Positions 16,270 through 28,034 are shown, counted from the stretch's first letter. The stretch is DNA of 64,000 nucleotides from Microbacterium rhizomatis (GCF_008710745.1 NZ_VYSA01000001.1:1178001-1242000), one strand, 5' to 3'. Made by a program: numbers and translations. The notes: a model not told the origin generated them from the letters alone.

Positions 16270-19182
16270 TCAAGTGGCTTCACCCCGATACTCGTCACCG
16301 GCCCGACCCCCAGCGGCGTCGGCGCACGGAAGCACGATGCGCTGCGCCGCGCAGTCTTCCCGTCGCAGCCATGCGCGTCGCCGCCCTGGTTCGCAGTACG
16401 GCGGCAGGTCGCGCTCGCCCGCGACGATGCGATACTCCTGCGCGCACGCCGCATCGATCACGAGATCGTGCTCGCCGCGGATGCGCGCCAGCAGGCCCCA
16501 GTGCCTTTGCCATTCGTCCGGCTCGCCGACCACGGCGACCGGAATGCCTGCCGTGGCGGCATCGCCGACATGTGGCGCGTCGTCGATCCTGACGATTGCA
16601 GCGCCTGCGTCCTGCCACCGTGCCAGCACCGCACGCGTCGCCGCCGAGCGTCGTGCGACGAATCCGGTGAGCGGGGCCGCCGGCATCCACCCCACCGGCG
16701 GCTCGGGCGGGATGCCGGGCTCGGATCCGACGCCGACGTCGGATGGGTCGCACCAGGCGAACTGGATCGCCTGACCGTCGAGCCGCCCGCGTCCGGGCGG
16801 TGGGCTCGGGAGGTGGTGTGCGGGGTCTCCGCCGACCCCGATGTACTCGGCGCGCGAAGACATCGCCAGGAGCGCACGCCGCGGCACGAGCTCGACGACG
16901 CGACCGACGGCGCCGGTCAATCGACGCGCGGAGACCACCACGAGGACCCCCGCATCCCCTGCGCCGCGAATGAGCTGCTCGATGCGTTCGAGGATGACGT
17001 GGGCATAGTCCTGCGGAAGCCGCACGGTGAGCGCGTCGAGATCGTCGATGACCACGACCGATCCGCGCGCTGCCGGCTGAGCAGCCAACCGCGCCACCGC
17101 GTCCCACGCCTGCTCGCCCGCGCTCGTGATCCTGAACAGGTCGCCGGCGCACTGTGCGGCGATCGTGCGCAGCAGGGCCGTCTTGCCCGTGCCGGCTCCG
17201 CCGACCACGAGAAGGCCGCGATCATCGAGGGCGAGCACGGCCGCGTGCTGACGCTGGCGGTCGGGCTCGTCGATCAGTCCGAGCAGGATCTCACCCGGCA
17301 CGCGGCGATGTTCACTGCGCAGCTCGGCGAGGGGAACCGTCGCAGGCAGATCGGGCAACCAGGGGCGGCGCGGAGGCGCGCCACTCGAGCGATCGCACAC
17401 CGTCGCGATGTCGTCGGGCGTGCTGAGCGCGACCCGAACCGCCTCGGGCGCGGTGTCTCCGGCGCGGCGCACGAGCGCGAACCCCCGGCCGTCAGGCCCC
17501 CCCGGCAGAGCCGCCGCCTCCGGCGACCCCACCACCGCCCTGCTGTCGGCCTCATCGATGACGCGAAGGCTCAGCCGCAGCGGGCAGTTCGTGAGCAGCG
17601 CCTCGCGGATCACGCCGGCCACGCGCTGCGTCCCGAGGATCAGATGCATGCCCAGGGCACGACCGCGCGCGGCCACGTCCGTGAACACGGCCTGCAGCTC
17701 CGGATGCGTCCCCACCAGCGCGGCGAACTCGTCCACCACGATCACGAGCCTGGGCAGCTGCACCCGCGGGTCACGGATGTCGCGGGCTGCGACACGCGCC
17801 AGCTCGCCCTCGCGCCACCGCACCTCGGCCCGAAGGCTCTCGATCGCTCTGCGCGCACCCGAGCCGTCAAGATCGGTGATCACGCCGGTGACGTGAGGGA
17901 CCTCTGCGAGTGCGTCGAACGCCGTCCCGCCTTTGAAATCGGCGAGAAGGAACGTGACCTCGGCGGTGGAGTGGCCGGCGCACAGCGAAAGGATCCAGGT
18001 GATGAGCAGCTCGCTCTTACCCGAGCCCGTCACGCCTGCCACGACGGCGTGCGGCCCGTCCGAGACGAGATCGACGGTGACCGAGCGGCCCGCACGCGTC
18101 GCGATCACCGCGCGGAGACCTTCGTGCGCCTGTCGTGCGTCGCCCAACGCGCCGCCCAGCAGCGGCCCCAACAGGACGGGCCCGGACGGGCCCTGACCCT
18201 CATCGAGCACCGTGAGAGCCCTCTGGGCGAGCGCGCGCGCGATCTCGGCGGCCTGCACCGCGCTCAGCGCCTCGACCTCGAGCTCGACCATCTCGCCGCC
18301 GTAGTCGAGCTGTGCGTGCACGGGTGAGGTCACACTCAGGACCGCCGCACATCGCGCGGGAACGGGAACGCGCGCGTGTGCGATCACGATGTCGCAACCC
18401 GCCGGTACAGCCTCATCCGGCCCGATCAGACCTAGAGCGATGCCCTCTCTCGCGCGGCGGTGCGGCAGTTCTTCGGCCCAGGCGTTCTCGTCGCTGAGCG
18501 CTCCGACGATGCGCAGGCGGCCAGGCGGGAGCGCCGAGCACACTTGGATCACGAGCGCGCGTACCACGGCGGGTGCGACGGGAGCCCTTCCCACGACGGC
18601 GACGCCGGCCCCGAGCGGCACCGTGATCGGAGCAGCCTCGAGGGTCGCGGCACGCGCTCGGACCGCCGTCGAGGCAGCGTCACCCTCGCCGCCGGTCACG
18701 CGCACGCCGCTCGCGCGAGCACCCGCCCCGACCACCAGCGCTTCGGATCGGGCGGGAACGGCCCGCCAGACTTCGTCATCGCACGTCGCCAGCGTCGCCA
18801 CATCCGCATGCGTGGCGCGGAGCCGTTCTCGCTCGCTCTCGTGTCTGACGGCCACCTCGGCGATGACTCGTTCGCGGGCTACGTCAGCCTCCGTCTGGGC
18901 CCGGCGCCGATCGCGACGGGTTCCGCGCGATGCGTCGAGCAGCGTCGCCGCGGCGATGAGCGGGCCCAGCAGCGCGAGCCACAACGACAGGACCGACCCG
19001 GTGACCAGCCACAGCGCGACCGCTCCGAGCACGGGTACGAGCGACGCGAGCAAGGGGATCCCGGCGCGGCGGGGTGCGACCCAGGCGGCGGGGAGCACGA
19101 GAGGCTCTGCGTCCACATGAGCCGGCGGTCTCGCCCAGGCCCGAGTCGCCGGAGGCGGCGAGAGGGGTCGATGCGAGAGCAT
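16270..19182 (-). CDS. FtsK/SpoIIIE-domain membrane ATPase (EccC-like), orphan
   Basis: A 970-residue protein with two closely spaced hydrophobic segments near residues 35-80 and two recognisable P-loop ATPase modules. The first has Walker A GVTGSGKSELL (Lys389), Walker B RLVIVVDEFAAL and the FtsK signature FLLADFKGGTAF. The second has GGAGTGKTALL (Lys667) with SVVVIDDLDAL. This resembles EccC/EssC motor proteins of type VII secretion more than DNA-translocating FtsK, which has a C-terminal gamma domain not seen here. No WXG100 substrates, EccB/D/E or mycosin genes are in the window. ATG 19182 is chosen; a TTG 12 bases upstream is possible. Downstream on the same strand is the APC permease, and a PP2C phosphatase is upstream. 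Confidence 0.8.
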   Translation of the reverse strand: MLSHRPLSPPPATRAWARPPAHVDAEPLVLPAAWVAPRRAGIPLLASLVPVLGAVALWLVTGSVLSLWLALLGPLIAAATLLDASRGTRRDRRRAQTEADVARERVIAEVAVRHESERERLRATHADVATLATCDDEVWRAVPARSEALVVGAGARASGVRVTGGEGDAASTAVRARAATLEAAPITVPLGAGVAVVGRAPVAPAVVRALVIQVCSALPPGRLRIVGALSDENAWAEELPHRRAREGIALGLIGPDEAVPAGCDIVIAHARVPVPARCAAVLSVTSPVHAQLDYGGEMVELEVEALSAVQAAEIARALAQRALTVLDEGQGPSGPVLLGPLLGGALGDARQAHEGLRAVIATRAGRSVTVDLVSDGPHAVVAGVTGSGKSELLITWILSLCAGHSTAEVTFLLADFKGGTAFDALAEVPHVTGVITDLDGSGARRAIESLRAEVRWREGELARVAARDIRDPRVQLPRLVIVVDEFAALVGTHPELQAVFTDVAARGRALGMHLILGTQRVAGVIREALLTNCPLRLSLRVIDEADSRAVVGSPEAAALPGGPDGRGFALVRRAGDTAPEAVRVALSTPDDIATVCDRSSGAPPRRPWLPDLPATVPLAELRSEHRRVPGEILLGLIDEPDRQRQHAAVLALDDRGLLVVGGAGTGKTALLRTIAAQCAGDLFRITSAGEQAWDAVARLAAQPAARGSVVVIDDLDALTVRLPQDYAHVILERIEQLIRGAGDAGVLVVVSARRLTGAVGRVVELVPRRALLAMSSRAEYIGVGGDPAHHLPSPPPGRGRLDGQAIQFAWCDPSDVGVGSEPGIPPEPPVGWMPAAPLTGFVARRSAATRAVLARWQDAGAAIVRIDDAPHVGDAATAGIPVAVVGEPDEWQRHWGLLARIRGEHDLVIDAACAQEYRIVAGERDLPPYCEPGRRRAWLRREDCAAQRIVLPCADAAGGRAGDEYRGEAT

Positions 19183-19248
19183 CCCCCGATTCAACCGGTC
19201 GCGCGCCCTGCCGAGACCGCACGGGCACGAAACTGTGGACGCGCGAGC

Positions 19249-20175
19249 TCAGTCGGCGGCTGGGGAGGAGGCGACGCCGCCAGCGATCGTGGTCGTGGGC
19301 GCCGTGACGGCCGCATCCTGATCGAAGACGGATGCCTCACCCGCCGCCCCTCGGAGACGGGCATTCAACACGATGATCGTGACGTTGTCGCGGCCACCGT
19401 TCTCCAGCGCGGCATCGAGCATCGCCTCGACCGCCGCGGCCGGATCATCGTGCTCGCCCAGGAAGTGCTGGATCCCGTAATCGGTCAGCTCTTTGGTGAG
19501 CCCATCCGAGCAGATCACGAAGCGATCGCCGTCGAGCACGTCGAGCCGCACGTAGTCCGGGGTGACGCCGTCGCTCGGCCCCACGGCGCGCGTGATCACA
19601 TTGCCGTAGGGGTGGTTCTCCGCTTCCTCCGGACTCAACCGCCCGGCCGCGATGAGCTCCTGCACGACCGAGTGGTCGGTGGTGATCTGCACGATCGAGT
19701 CGTCGCGCGAGAGGTAGACGCGTGAGTCGCCGATGTTGAGGGTGACCCAGTGCGGCACGGGGCCGCTCACGTCGAGGTACACACCGGTCACCGTGGTGCC
19801 GGTGCCGTCGTCGGTCGTCTCGGGATGGGAGGCGATGTCTTTCACCGCACGGGAGAGGGCCTTCTCGATCGCCTTCGCCGAGACGTTCCCGGCCTCGGCG
19901 ACGGGGCGCAGCCGGTCCACCGTGCTCGCGCTGGCGATCTCACCGCCGATATGGCCGCCCATTCCGTCCGCGACGACGAAGAGTGGATACTCGGCGAGAA
20001 CCGCGTCCTGGTTGGCCTCACGTCGTCGGCCCGTGTCGGTGACCTCGGCCCAGCGGAGTTCGATGTCACCACTGGCCGTCGCGACGATCTGGGATCGGGT
20101 GGACACCTCGGGCACGCCCTCATCCTCCCGCTCGCGGTCAGTTTCCGCGCGCACGACAGTGCGCGACGTGCTCAT
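19249..20175 (-). CDS. PP2C-family serine/threonine protein phosphatase
   Basis: A 308-residue Mn/Mg-dependent phosphatase. All metal-binding motifs are present: TDTGRRREANQDA, VVADGMGGHIGGEIAS, NIGDSRVYLSRDD, ICSDGLTKELTDYG and ENGGRDNVTIIVLNA. The N-terminal 40 residues are charged and not part of the domain. The tail after residue 275 is low-complexity. The ATG at 20175 (MSTSRTVVRAE) is used; a GTG shortly inside is possible. No membrane segment is seen, so it is cytoplasmic. It probably shares a transcript with the FtsK-like gene 66 bp downstream; no kinase gene is nearby. Confidence 0.92.
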   Translation of the reverse strand: MSTSRTVVRAETDREREDEGVPEVSTRSQIVATASGDIELRWAEVTDTGRRREANQDAVLAEYPLFVVADGMGGHIGGEIASASTVDRLRPVAEAGNVSAKAIEKALSRAVKDIASHPETTDDGTGTTVTGVYLDVSGPVPHWVTLNIGDSRVYLSRDDSIVQITTDHSVVQELIAAGRLSPEEAENHPYGNVITRAVGPSDGVTPDYVRLDVLDGDRFVICSDGLTKELTDYGIQHFLGEHDDPAAAVEAMLDAALENGGRDNVTIIVLNARLRGAAGEASVFDQDAAVTAPTTTIAGGVASSPAAD

Positions 20176-20216
20176 CCTAGTGGACGGCTCCTCGCTCGCC
20201 CGGGCGGGTGCCGCGC

Positions 20217-21191
20217 TCAGGCGGCCGGATCGGCCGGGAGAGGGAAGATGGCGTCGATGGCCGCGAGGTCGTCGGCGGTCGGCGACCAGCCCCGCGCGGC
20301 CTCCGCATTCGCTGTGACCTGCTCGGGCGACGTCGCACCCGCGATCACACTCGAGATCGGGTCCTGGGCGAGCAGCCATCCGAATGTCGCGGTGAGCATC
20401 GTGATCCCGCGTTGGTTGCAGAAGCGCTGATACTCCTCCAGAGCATCCCAGGGAGCATCCCGCCACAGATGCGGTCGCTGAGCCATGATGCGGCTGCCTT
20501 CTGGACCGCCGTCGCGGGTGAACTTGCCGGTCAGAAGCCCGTTGTACAGCGGGAAGTACGGGAAGAAACCGAGCCCGAAGCGGCGCGCCGCCGGCAGAAC
20601 CTCACGCTCAGCGCCTCGCGCAAGCAGCGAGTAGTGGTTCTGCGCAGACACGAAACGGCTGCCGCGGGATGCAGCGGCGTCGGCCTCGGCGAGCTGCCAC
20701 CCGGCGAGGTTCGAGTGGCCGTAGTACCGGATCTTGCCGTCGCGCACGAGATCGTCCAGCGCCGCGATCGTCTCGTCGATCGGTGTGCCGGGATCGGGCG
20801 TGTGCAGCTGATAGAGGTCGATCCAGTCGGTCTGAAGCCGGGCGAGAGATGCCTCGACCGCAACCCGGATGTACGACCGCGACCCTTTCGCCCCGGCGCT
20901 CGGGTAGCCCATGTCTCGACCGGAGTGCCCGAACTTCGTCGCGAGCACGACGCGGTCGCGTTTCCCGGCGAGGGCGGAACCCATGAGGCTCTCGCTGAGC
21001 CCCGGTTCGGCCCCGTACATGTCGGCCGTGTCGAAAAAGGTGACGCCGGCGTCGATCGCGGCGTCGATCACCTCCATCGTGCCCTCGAGCGTCTCGGTGC
21101 GAGTGCCGGGCCTGCCGAAGTTATTGCAGCCGAGACCGACCGATGAGACGAGGAGTCCGGATGCTCCGACCCGGCGAGTATGCGATGTCAC
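20217..21191 (-). CDS. Aldo/keto reductase
   Basis: A 324-residue NADPH-dependent oxidoreductase with the (beta/alpha)8 fold. The catalytic tetrad is visible as Asp and Tyr in FFDTADMYGAEPGLSE, Lys in VLATKFGHSG and His in DLYQLHTPDPG. Cofactor-binding residues lie in SSVIAGATSPEQVTANAEA. It resembles the YghZ/Tas-like group, which reduces carbonyl compounds; the substrate is unknown. The GTG start at 21191 gives MTSHTRRVGASGLLVSSVGLG. A strong palindromic terminator lies just upstream, so it is transcribed separately from the DUF5684 gene. Confidence 0.93.
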   Translation of the reverse strand: MTSHTRRVGASGLLVSSVGLGCNNFGRPGTRTETLEGTMEVIDAAIDAGVTFFDTADMYGAEPGLSESLMGSALAGKRDRVVLATKFGHSGRDMGYPSAGAKGSRSYIRVAVEASLARLQTDWIDLYQLHTPDPGTPIDETIAALDDLVRDGKIRYYGHSNLAGWQLAEADAAASRGSRFVSAQNHYSLLARGAEREVLPAARRFGLGFFPYFPLYNGLLTGKFTRDGGPEGSRIMAQRPHLWRDAPWDALEEYQRFCNQRGITMLTATFGWLLAQDPISSVIAGATSPEQVTANAEAARGWSPTADDLAAIDAIFPLPADPAA

Positions 21192-21218
21192 CCCTCCACG
21201 CTAACCCCCGCGATGCAA

Positions 21219-21256
21219 CACGAAGAGCCCCTCGCCGGGGCGAGGGGCTCTTCGTG
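21219..21256. terminator. Strong palindromic terminator
   Basis: Perfect 18-bp arms (21219-21236 and 21239-21256) with core gaagagcccctcgcc lie between the stop of the DUF5684 gene and the start of the aldo/keto reductase, both on the minus strand. It most likely terminates the DUF5684 transcript. Confidence 0.8.
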
Positions 21257-21265
21257 CACACGAGG

Positions 21266-22009
21266 TCAGATCCGCGGAGCGTCCGGATCGACCGGCGGAG
21301 CCGCGGGCGGCTCAGGAGCGGTGGGCGGGGTCGCCGCAGGAGGCGTGCTCGGCGGAGTTGCCGGCGGCGGGACCGGAGCGCCTGCCGGCGGTGCCGGCGG
21401 GGTGTAGCCGGCGGGCGGAGCCGGGGGTGCCTGATACCCGGCAGGCGGCGGCGGGTAGGCACCCGGAGCCGGCTGGGTGACGGGGTTGGCGGGGTAACCG
21501 CCCGCGGGCGCCTGTACGGGCACGCCCTGCCACACTGTCTTGTCGGCGAGGAAGTTGGTCGCCCACGGCGCTGCCGGGATGGCGGTGTTCCAGCGCGACT
21601 TGTCGAACGCGTTGATGCCGAGCCAGACGATCGAGAGGAAGAAGTAGAGGATGAGCCAGACGGCCTCCTTCTGCAGCTTCAGGCCCACCCGCCATGCGGC
21701 GAGAAGCGTATAGACGAACGCGGCGAGCAGGATGAGCTGGCCGAGCACCGGAATCCAGCTCAGGACGGCGCCGGCGCCCCACAGGATCAGCAGCCACCAC
21801 GGGTTCAGATCGCCGAGCTTCACGAAGATCAGGGTGTTGTACACGGGCACCCAGGCACGCCAGCGGCCCTGCACTCCCGCCTTGTCGAAGATCTTCATCA
21901 GGAACCACGAGGTGAGCAGGTATCCCGCGAGCGCGAAGATCAGGAGGAACGGCAGAAAGATGAGCCACGCGACGGCATATGCAACGCCCGGGTCGGTGTA
22001 GTCGGACAT
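21266..22009 (-). CDS. DUF5684 membrane protein with proline-rich tail
   Basis: A 247-residue protein of unknown function. Four hydrophobic segments lie within residues 10-140 (AVAWLIFLPFLLIFALAGYL and others), with the DUF5684 signature RWRAWVPVYNTLIFVKLGDLNPWW. The C-terminal 85 residues are a Pro/Ala/Gly/Tyr-rich, probably disordered tail that would face the cytoplasm or cell wall. It is divergent from the DUF4282 gene and ends just before a strong terminator. The domain occurs in actinobacterial membrane proteins, sometimes next to signal-peptidase-like genes; none is here. Confidence 0.8.
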   Translation of the reverse strand: MSDYTDPGVAYAVAWLIFLPFLLIFALAGYLLTSWFLMKIFDKAGVQGRWRAWVPVYNTLIFVKLGDLNPWWLLILWGAGAVLSWIPVLGQLILLAAFVYTLLAAWRVGLKLQKEAVWLILYFFLSIVWLGINAFDKSRWNTAIPAAPWATNFLADKTVWQGVPVQAPAGGYPANPVTQPAPGAYPPPPAGYQAPPAPPAGYTPPAPPAGAPVPPPATPPSTPPAATPPTAPEPPAAPPVDPDAPRI

Positions 22010-22187
22010 GAGGTCCCCTCAGAAACTGTCGTCGATGCTCGCATGGGCATCGGGGGGTCACGGCGACCCACGGACCACATGCTAGCGAGCCGGATGCCTC
22101 GCTGTCTGCCACCGCGTCGTAACGCGCCGGTGCGTGTCGTTTCGCTAGCCTGACCACAGACAGAGACCCCGATCGAAGGACATTCCG

Positions 22188-22670
22188 ATGAGCGACACCA
22201 CTCCCCCCACCACACCTGTGCCGCCCGTTCCCGCACAACCCGCGGCGGAAGCCGCCCGGCAGCCGACGCCGGCCGCGTACGATGCGGCGACCGACCCTGA
22301 CGACACCGGGGTCCCCAGCGCGCTGGAGGCCGATCCGGCCGACATCGGGCGCGGATTCTTCCGCGCGCTGTTCGATCTCTCGTTCCGCACCTTCATCACG
22401 CGACGTCTGGCGAGCGTCTTCTACCTGGTCGGACTGATCGCCATCGCGATCGGTTTCATCGTGTACTTCGTGCAGGGCATCGTCGGCGGAATCGCCGCGC
22501 TCTGGTACAACCCCGGCGCAGGGATCTCGCTCCTCATCGTGACGATCATCATCGTGCCGCTCGTGACCTTCCTGGCGATCGTCGTGCTGCGATTCCTCAT
22601 CGAAGCGATCGTCGCCCTGATCGCGATCGCCGAGAACACCGAACGCACCGCCGAGAACACGCGCCGCTGA
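22188..22670 (+). CDS. DUF4282 membrane protein
   Basis: A 160-residue protein of unknown function. The first 45 residues are Pro/Thr/Ala-rich and probably disordered. The DUF4282 core follows, starting at FFRALFDLSFRTFITRRLASVFY, with two transmembrane helices near residues 75-97 and 108-135. A short charged tail (AENTERTAENTRR) ends the protein. A possible -10 element TAGCCT lies at 22146-22151 and the RBS is GAAGGAC. It is divergent from the DUF5684 gene, so the 178-bp gap holds both promoters. Confidence 0.82.
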   Translation: MSDTTPPTTPVPPVPAQPAAEAARQPTPAAYDAATDPDDTGVPSALEADPADIGRGFFRALFDLSFRTFITRRLASVFYLVGLIAIAIGFIVYFVQGIVGGIAALWYNPGAGISLLIVTIIIVPLVTFLAIVVLRFLIEAIVALIAIAENTERTAENTRR

Positions 22671-22671
22671 C

Positions 22672-22710
22672 CTCGCCGAACCCTCGCCGAACCCTCCCCG
22701 AACCCTCGCG
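22672..22710. repeat. Short tandem repeat (11-bp unit, about three copies)
   Basis: The motif cgccgaaccct and close variants repeat three times directly behind the DUF4282 stop codon and lead into the long hairpin at 22709-22775. Confidence 0.6.
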
Positions 22711-22775
22711 AGACCGTATGGGAGCAACGAGACCGTAGCGAAAACCTGCGGTCTCGTCGCTCCCATACGGTTTCG
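22709..22775. terminator. Long hairpin between convergent genes, probable bidirectional terminator
   Basis: Arms 22713-22735 and 22749-22771 are complementary over 23 bp with one G-T type difference, and can be extended by four pairs at the base. The loop is tagcgaaaacctg. It separates the DUF4282 gene from the convergent yaaA gene. Its sequence (agaccgtatgggagcaacga) looks like a dispersed chromosomal repeat rather than a simple terminator. Confidence 0.7.
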
Positions 22776-22784
22776 CGGTTCGCC

Positions 22785-22834
22785 GGGGGGCGCCGGGCGG
22801 GCGGGGGCGTGGGGCGGGGGGCGGGGGGCGGGGG
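22785..22834 (+). other. G-rich tract with G-quadruplex potential
   Basis: Seven or more runs of three to six G separated by one to three other bases occupy the 50 bases directly before the stop codon of yaaA. On the minus strand it is a C-rich stretch in the 3' untranslated part of yaaA. Confidence 0.6.
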
Positions 22835-23584
22835 TCAGACGAGCAGGTCGAGCTCGCCGGAGGCGCCCGGACGCAGGACGATGCCCGCCCCGTCGGCCCA
22901 GCGCAGGAGTGCGGGGAGCGACGCGACGCGCGGACGCTCCTCGGCCAGGCGACGAACGAGAGCGCCCTTCGCGTGCTTATTGAAGTGGTTGAGCGCGCGC
23001 GTGACCCCATCGGACGACTCCGACACCACCCGCACGTAGATCGAGCGGAGCGAGTCCGGCACGGGTCCGAGTGCGACATACGCCTCAGAACGCAGATCGA
23101 GCACGAAATCGGGTCGCGCCTCCGCGAGGGCGGCGCTCACCGCATCCGACCACAGCGCCCGCAGGGCCGGGATGCCGGGAATCGACGCCGACGCACCGAG
23201 TCGGTAGGCCGGGATCCGGTCCATCGCCCCGATCGGCCCGAACGGGGCGGAGTGGATCAGGACATGGTGGGCGAGCCAGCGGCGGGCGGCGCCGTCGAGG
23301 GATGCAGCATCCACGGCGTCATAGAGCACGCCGGTGTACCGATCCACGGCGGGCATCGTCGCCGAGTCGCGCAGGCGGGCGTTCGCGGCCACCTCGTGAC
23401 GCTGCGTAGGCCCGAGTTTGAGCACCCGCGCCGCGTGATCCTCGTCGGCGGAGAGCGCGACGAGCGCGTCGATGACGGTCTCGCGCTGTGGAGCGAGAGT
23501 GGGCAGACTCAGCCCCCCGACGGCCAGCGGAGTACGCGCGCCCCCGGCGCGCTTCGTTTCGGAAGGGGGAAGCAGGATCAGCAC
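22835..23584 (-). CDS. yaaA: Peroxide stress protein YaaA (UPF0246/DUF328)
   Basis: A 249-residue cytoplasmic protein. The N-terminal signature MLILLPPSETK and the downstream DLRSEAY, HFNKHAKGALVRRLA motifs identify the family. In E. coli YaaA lowers intracellular free iron and protects DNA during peroxide stress, and related proteins bind DNA. The actinobacterial members tend to follow the same pattern with a slightly divergent core, as here. It lies downstream of the ATP synthase operon on the same strand, but the operon terminator at 23606-23655 separates the two. Confidence 0.88.
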   Translation of the reverse strand: MLILLPPSETKRAGGARTPLAVGGLSLPTLAPQRETVIDALVALSADEDHAARVLKLGPTQRHEVAANARLRDSATMPAVDRYTGVLYDAVDAASLDGAARRWLAHHVLIHSAPFGPIGAMDRIPAYRLGASASIPGIPALRALWSDAVSAALAEARPDFVLDLRSEAYVALGPVPDSLRSIYVRVVSESSDGVTRALNHFNKHAKGALVRRLAEERPRVASLPALLRWADGAGIVLRPGASGELDLLV

Positions 23585-23605
23585 GAGGGACCCATCGGAA
23601 AGGAG

Positions 23606-23655
23606 AACCGACCGAGACGAGGAGATTCCGGGGAATGGTCCTGTCTCGGTCGGTT
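23606..23655. terminator. Terminator of the ATP synthase operon
   Basis: Perfect 13-bp arms (aaccgaccgagac at 23606-23618 and gtctcggtcggtt at 23643-23655) enclose a 24-nt loop. It follows the stop of atpC on the minus strand. Confidence 0.7.
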
Positions 23656-23676
23656 GCGCTCAGATCGAGAGAGACG

Positions 23677-23937
23677 TCAGGCGACGAGAGCCGCGTTTCC
23701 CGCGACGATGGTCAGATCGTCGTTCTCCATCGACAGGAAGCCGTCTTGAGCGTTTGCGAGGATCTTCGAGCCGTCGGCGCGCGTGATGCGCACCTGACCC
23801 TCAGCCAGGATCGCCAGGATCGGCTCGTGACCGGCCATGAGGCCGATCTCGCCCTCGACGGTCTTGGCGACCACGAGGGTGGCCTCTCCCGTCCAGACCT
23901 CGGCGTCTGCCGAGACCAGGCTCACGTGGAGCGGCAT
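23677..23937 (-). CDS. atpC: F1Fo ATP synthase subunit epsilon
   Basis: An 86-residue subunit, of the short actinobacterial type that lacks most of the C-terminal helical hairpin found in E. coli. The beta-sandwich domain is visible (LHVSLVSADAEVWTGEATLVVAKTVEGEIGLMAGHEP and DGFLSMENDDLTIVAG). Epsilon joins gamma in the central stalk. Its start lies one base after the TGA of atpD. It is the last gene of the operon, followed by a hairpin terminator. Confidence 0.96.
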   Translation of the reverse strand: MPLHVSLVSADAEVWTGEATLVVAKTVEGEIGLMAGHEPILAILAEGQVRITRADGSKILANAQDGFLSMENDDLTIVAGNAALVA

Positions 23938-23938
23938 G

Positions 23939-26312
<2,374 letters not shown>

Positions 26313-26330
26313 GGTTCAGTCCTCGGCTGC

Positions 26331-27968
26331 CTAGCGGCGGCCCTTGACGATCTTCTCCTGGTTGATGTCGTCGGCATCCGCCGCTGCGACCTCCTGGCGC
26401 CCGGGAGCGTCGATCGCCTGGTCGGCGCCGGCCTGGAACTCGAGGAGGAACTCGTCGGTCTTCTTGGCCAGCTCTGCGGCGGTGTCGTCGTCGAGCACGT
26501 TCGTGTCGCGAAGCGTGTCGAGGATCGTCGTGTTGCGGCGCAGGTAGTCCAGCAGCTCGCGCTCGAACCGCAGCACGTCCTCGACCTCGATCGTGTCGAG
26601 CTTGCCGTTGGTGCCGGCCCAGATCGAGACGACCTGCTCCTCCACCGGGTAGGGCGAGTACTGCGGCTGCTTGAGCAGCTCGGTCAGACGCGCACCGCGC
26701 GAGAGCTGACGGCGGGACGCGGCATCCAGGTCGCTGGCGAACATCGCGAACGCCTCGAGCGAGCGATACTGCGCGAGCTCGAGCTTCAAGGTGCCCGAGA
26801 CCTTCTTGATCGACTTCACCTGGGCGTCACCGCCGACGCGCGACACCGAGATGCCGACGTCGACAGCGGGGCGCTGGTTGGAGTTGAACAGGTCGGACTG
26901 CAGGAAGATCTGGCCGTCGGTGATCGAGATCACGTTGGTCGGGATGTACGCCGAGACGTCGTTGGCCTTGGTCTCGATGATCGGCAGACCCGTCATCGAC
27001 CCGGCACCGAGCTCGTCGGAGAGCTTCGCGCAACGCTCCAGAAGGCGCGAGTGCAGGTAGAAGACGTCACCCGGGTACGCCTCGCGGCCCGGCGGACGGC
27101 GCAGCAGCAGCGAAACGGCACGGTAGGCCTCCGCCTGCTTGGTCAGGTCGTCGAAGATGATCAGGACGTGCTTGCCGTCGTACATCCAGTGCTGGCCGAT
27201 GGCCGAGCCGGTGTACGGGGCCAGGTACTTGAAGCCCGCGGGATCGGATGCCGGTGCCGCGACGATCGTCGTGTACTCCAGCGCGCCGGCGTCTTCCAGT
27301 GCGCCCTTCACGGCCGCGATCGTCGAGCCCTTCTGGCCGATCGCGACGTAGATGCAGCGGACCTGCTTGCCTGGGTCGCCCGACTCCCAGTTGGACTTCT
27401 GGTTGATGATCGTGTCGATCGCGATCGCGGTCTTGCCGGTCTGGCGGTCGCCGATGATCAGCTGGCGCTGACCACGACCGACGGGGATCATGGCGTCGAT
27501 CGCCTTGATGCCGGTCTGCAGCGGCTCGTGCACCGACTTGCGCTGCATGACGCCCGGGGCCTGCAGCTCGAGGGCACGGCGGCCCTCGGTCGCCACGGGG
27601 CCGAGACCGTCGATCGGGTTGCCGAGCGGGTCGACGACGCGACCCAGGTAGCCGTCGCCGACGGCGACGGAAAGCACCTCGCCGGTGCGGGTGACCTCCT
27701 GGCCGGCCTCGATCCCGGAGAATTCACCGAGGACGACGACGCCGATCTCGTGCTCGTCGAGGTTCAGGGCGAGGCCCTGGGTGCCGTCGGCGAAGTTCAC
27801 GAGCTCGTTGGCCATGACGCCGGGGAGTCCTTCGACGTGGGCGATGCCGTCGGCCGCGTCGATGACTGTGCCGACCTCCGTGGCCGCTGGGCCCGTGGGC
27901 TCGTACGCGGCGACGAAATCCTTCAGCGCGTCACGGATGACGTCGGGGCTGATCGATAGTTCTGCCAT
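26331..27968 (-). CDS. atpA: F1Fo ATP synthase subunit alpha
   Basis: A 545-residue non-catalytic nucleotide-binding subunit of F1. The P-loop is [16 protein letters not shown] (Lys179). The family signature [14 protein letters not shown] is present. The C-terminal tail, beginning near [28 protein letters not shown], is longer than in E. coli; a similar extension in mycobacteria limits ATP hydrolysis. The start [19 protein letters not shown] is preceded by a GAAGGAAG-type ribosome binding site. It sits between atpH and atpG. Confidence 0.98.
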   Translation of the reverse strand: MAELSISPDVIRDALKDFVAAYEPTGPAATEVGTVIDAADGIAHVEGLPGVMANELVNFADGTQGLALNLDEHEIGVVVLGEFSGIEAGQEVTRTGEVLSVAVGDGYLGRVVDPLGNPIDGLGPVATEGRRALELQAPGVMQRKSVHEPLQTGIKAIDAMIPVGRGQRQLIIGDRQTGKTAIAIDTIINQKSNWESGDPGKQVRCIYVAIGQKGSTIAAVKGALEDAGALEYTTIVAAPASDPAGFKYLAPYTGSAIGQHWMYDGKHVLIIFDDLTKQAEAYRAVSLLLRRPPGREAYPGDVFYLHSRLLERCAKLSDELGAGSMTGLPIIETKANDVSAYIPTNVISITDGQIFLQSDLFNSNQRPAVDVGISVSRVGGDAQVKSIKKVSGTLKLELAQYRSLEAFAMFASDLDAASRRQLSRGARLTELLKQPQYSPYPVEEQVVSIWAGTNGKLDTIEVEDVLRFERELLDYLRRNTTILDTLRDTNVLDDDTAAELAKKTDEFLLEFQAGADQAIDAPGRQEVAAADADDINQEKIVKGRR

Positions 27969-28034
27969 TGTCTTCCTTCGTTCGGTGGGGACGAGGCCCC
28001 GAATACTCCGCCCCTGCGGGGCGGGAAGTCTGTG

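Noticed and set aside
22709..22775. Repeat region as a possible CRISPR or CRISPR-like array
   Set aside because: There is one inverted repeat and a short degenerate tandem repeat, with no regular spacers and no cas genes.
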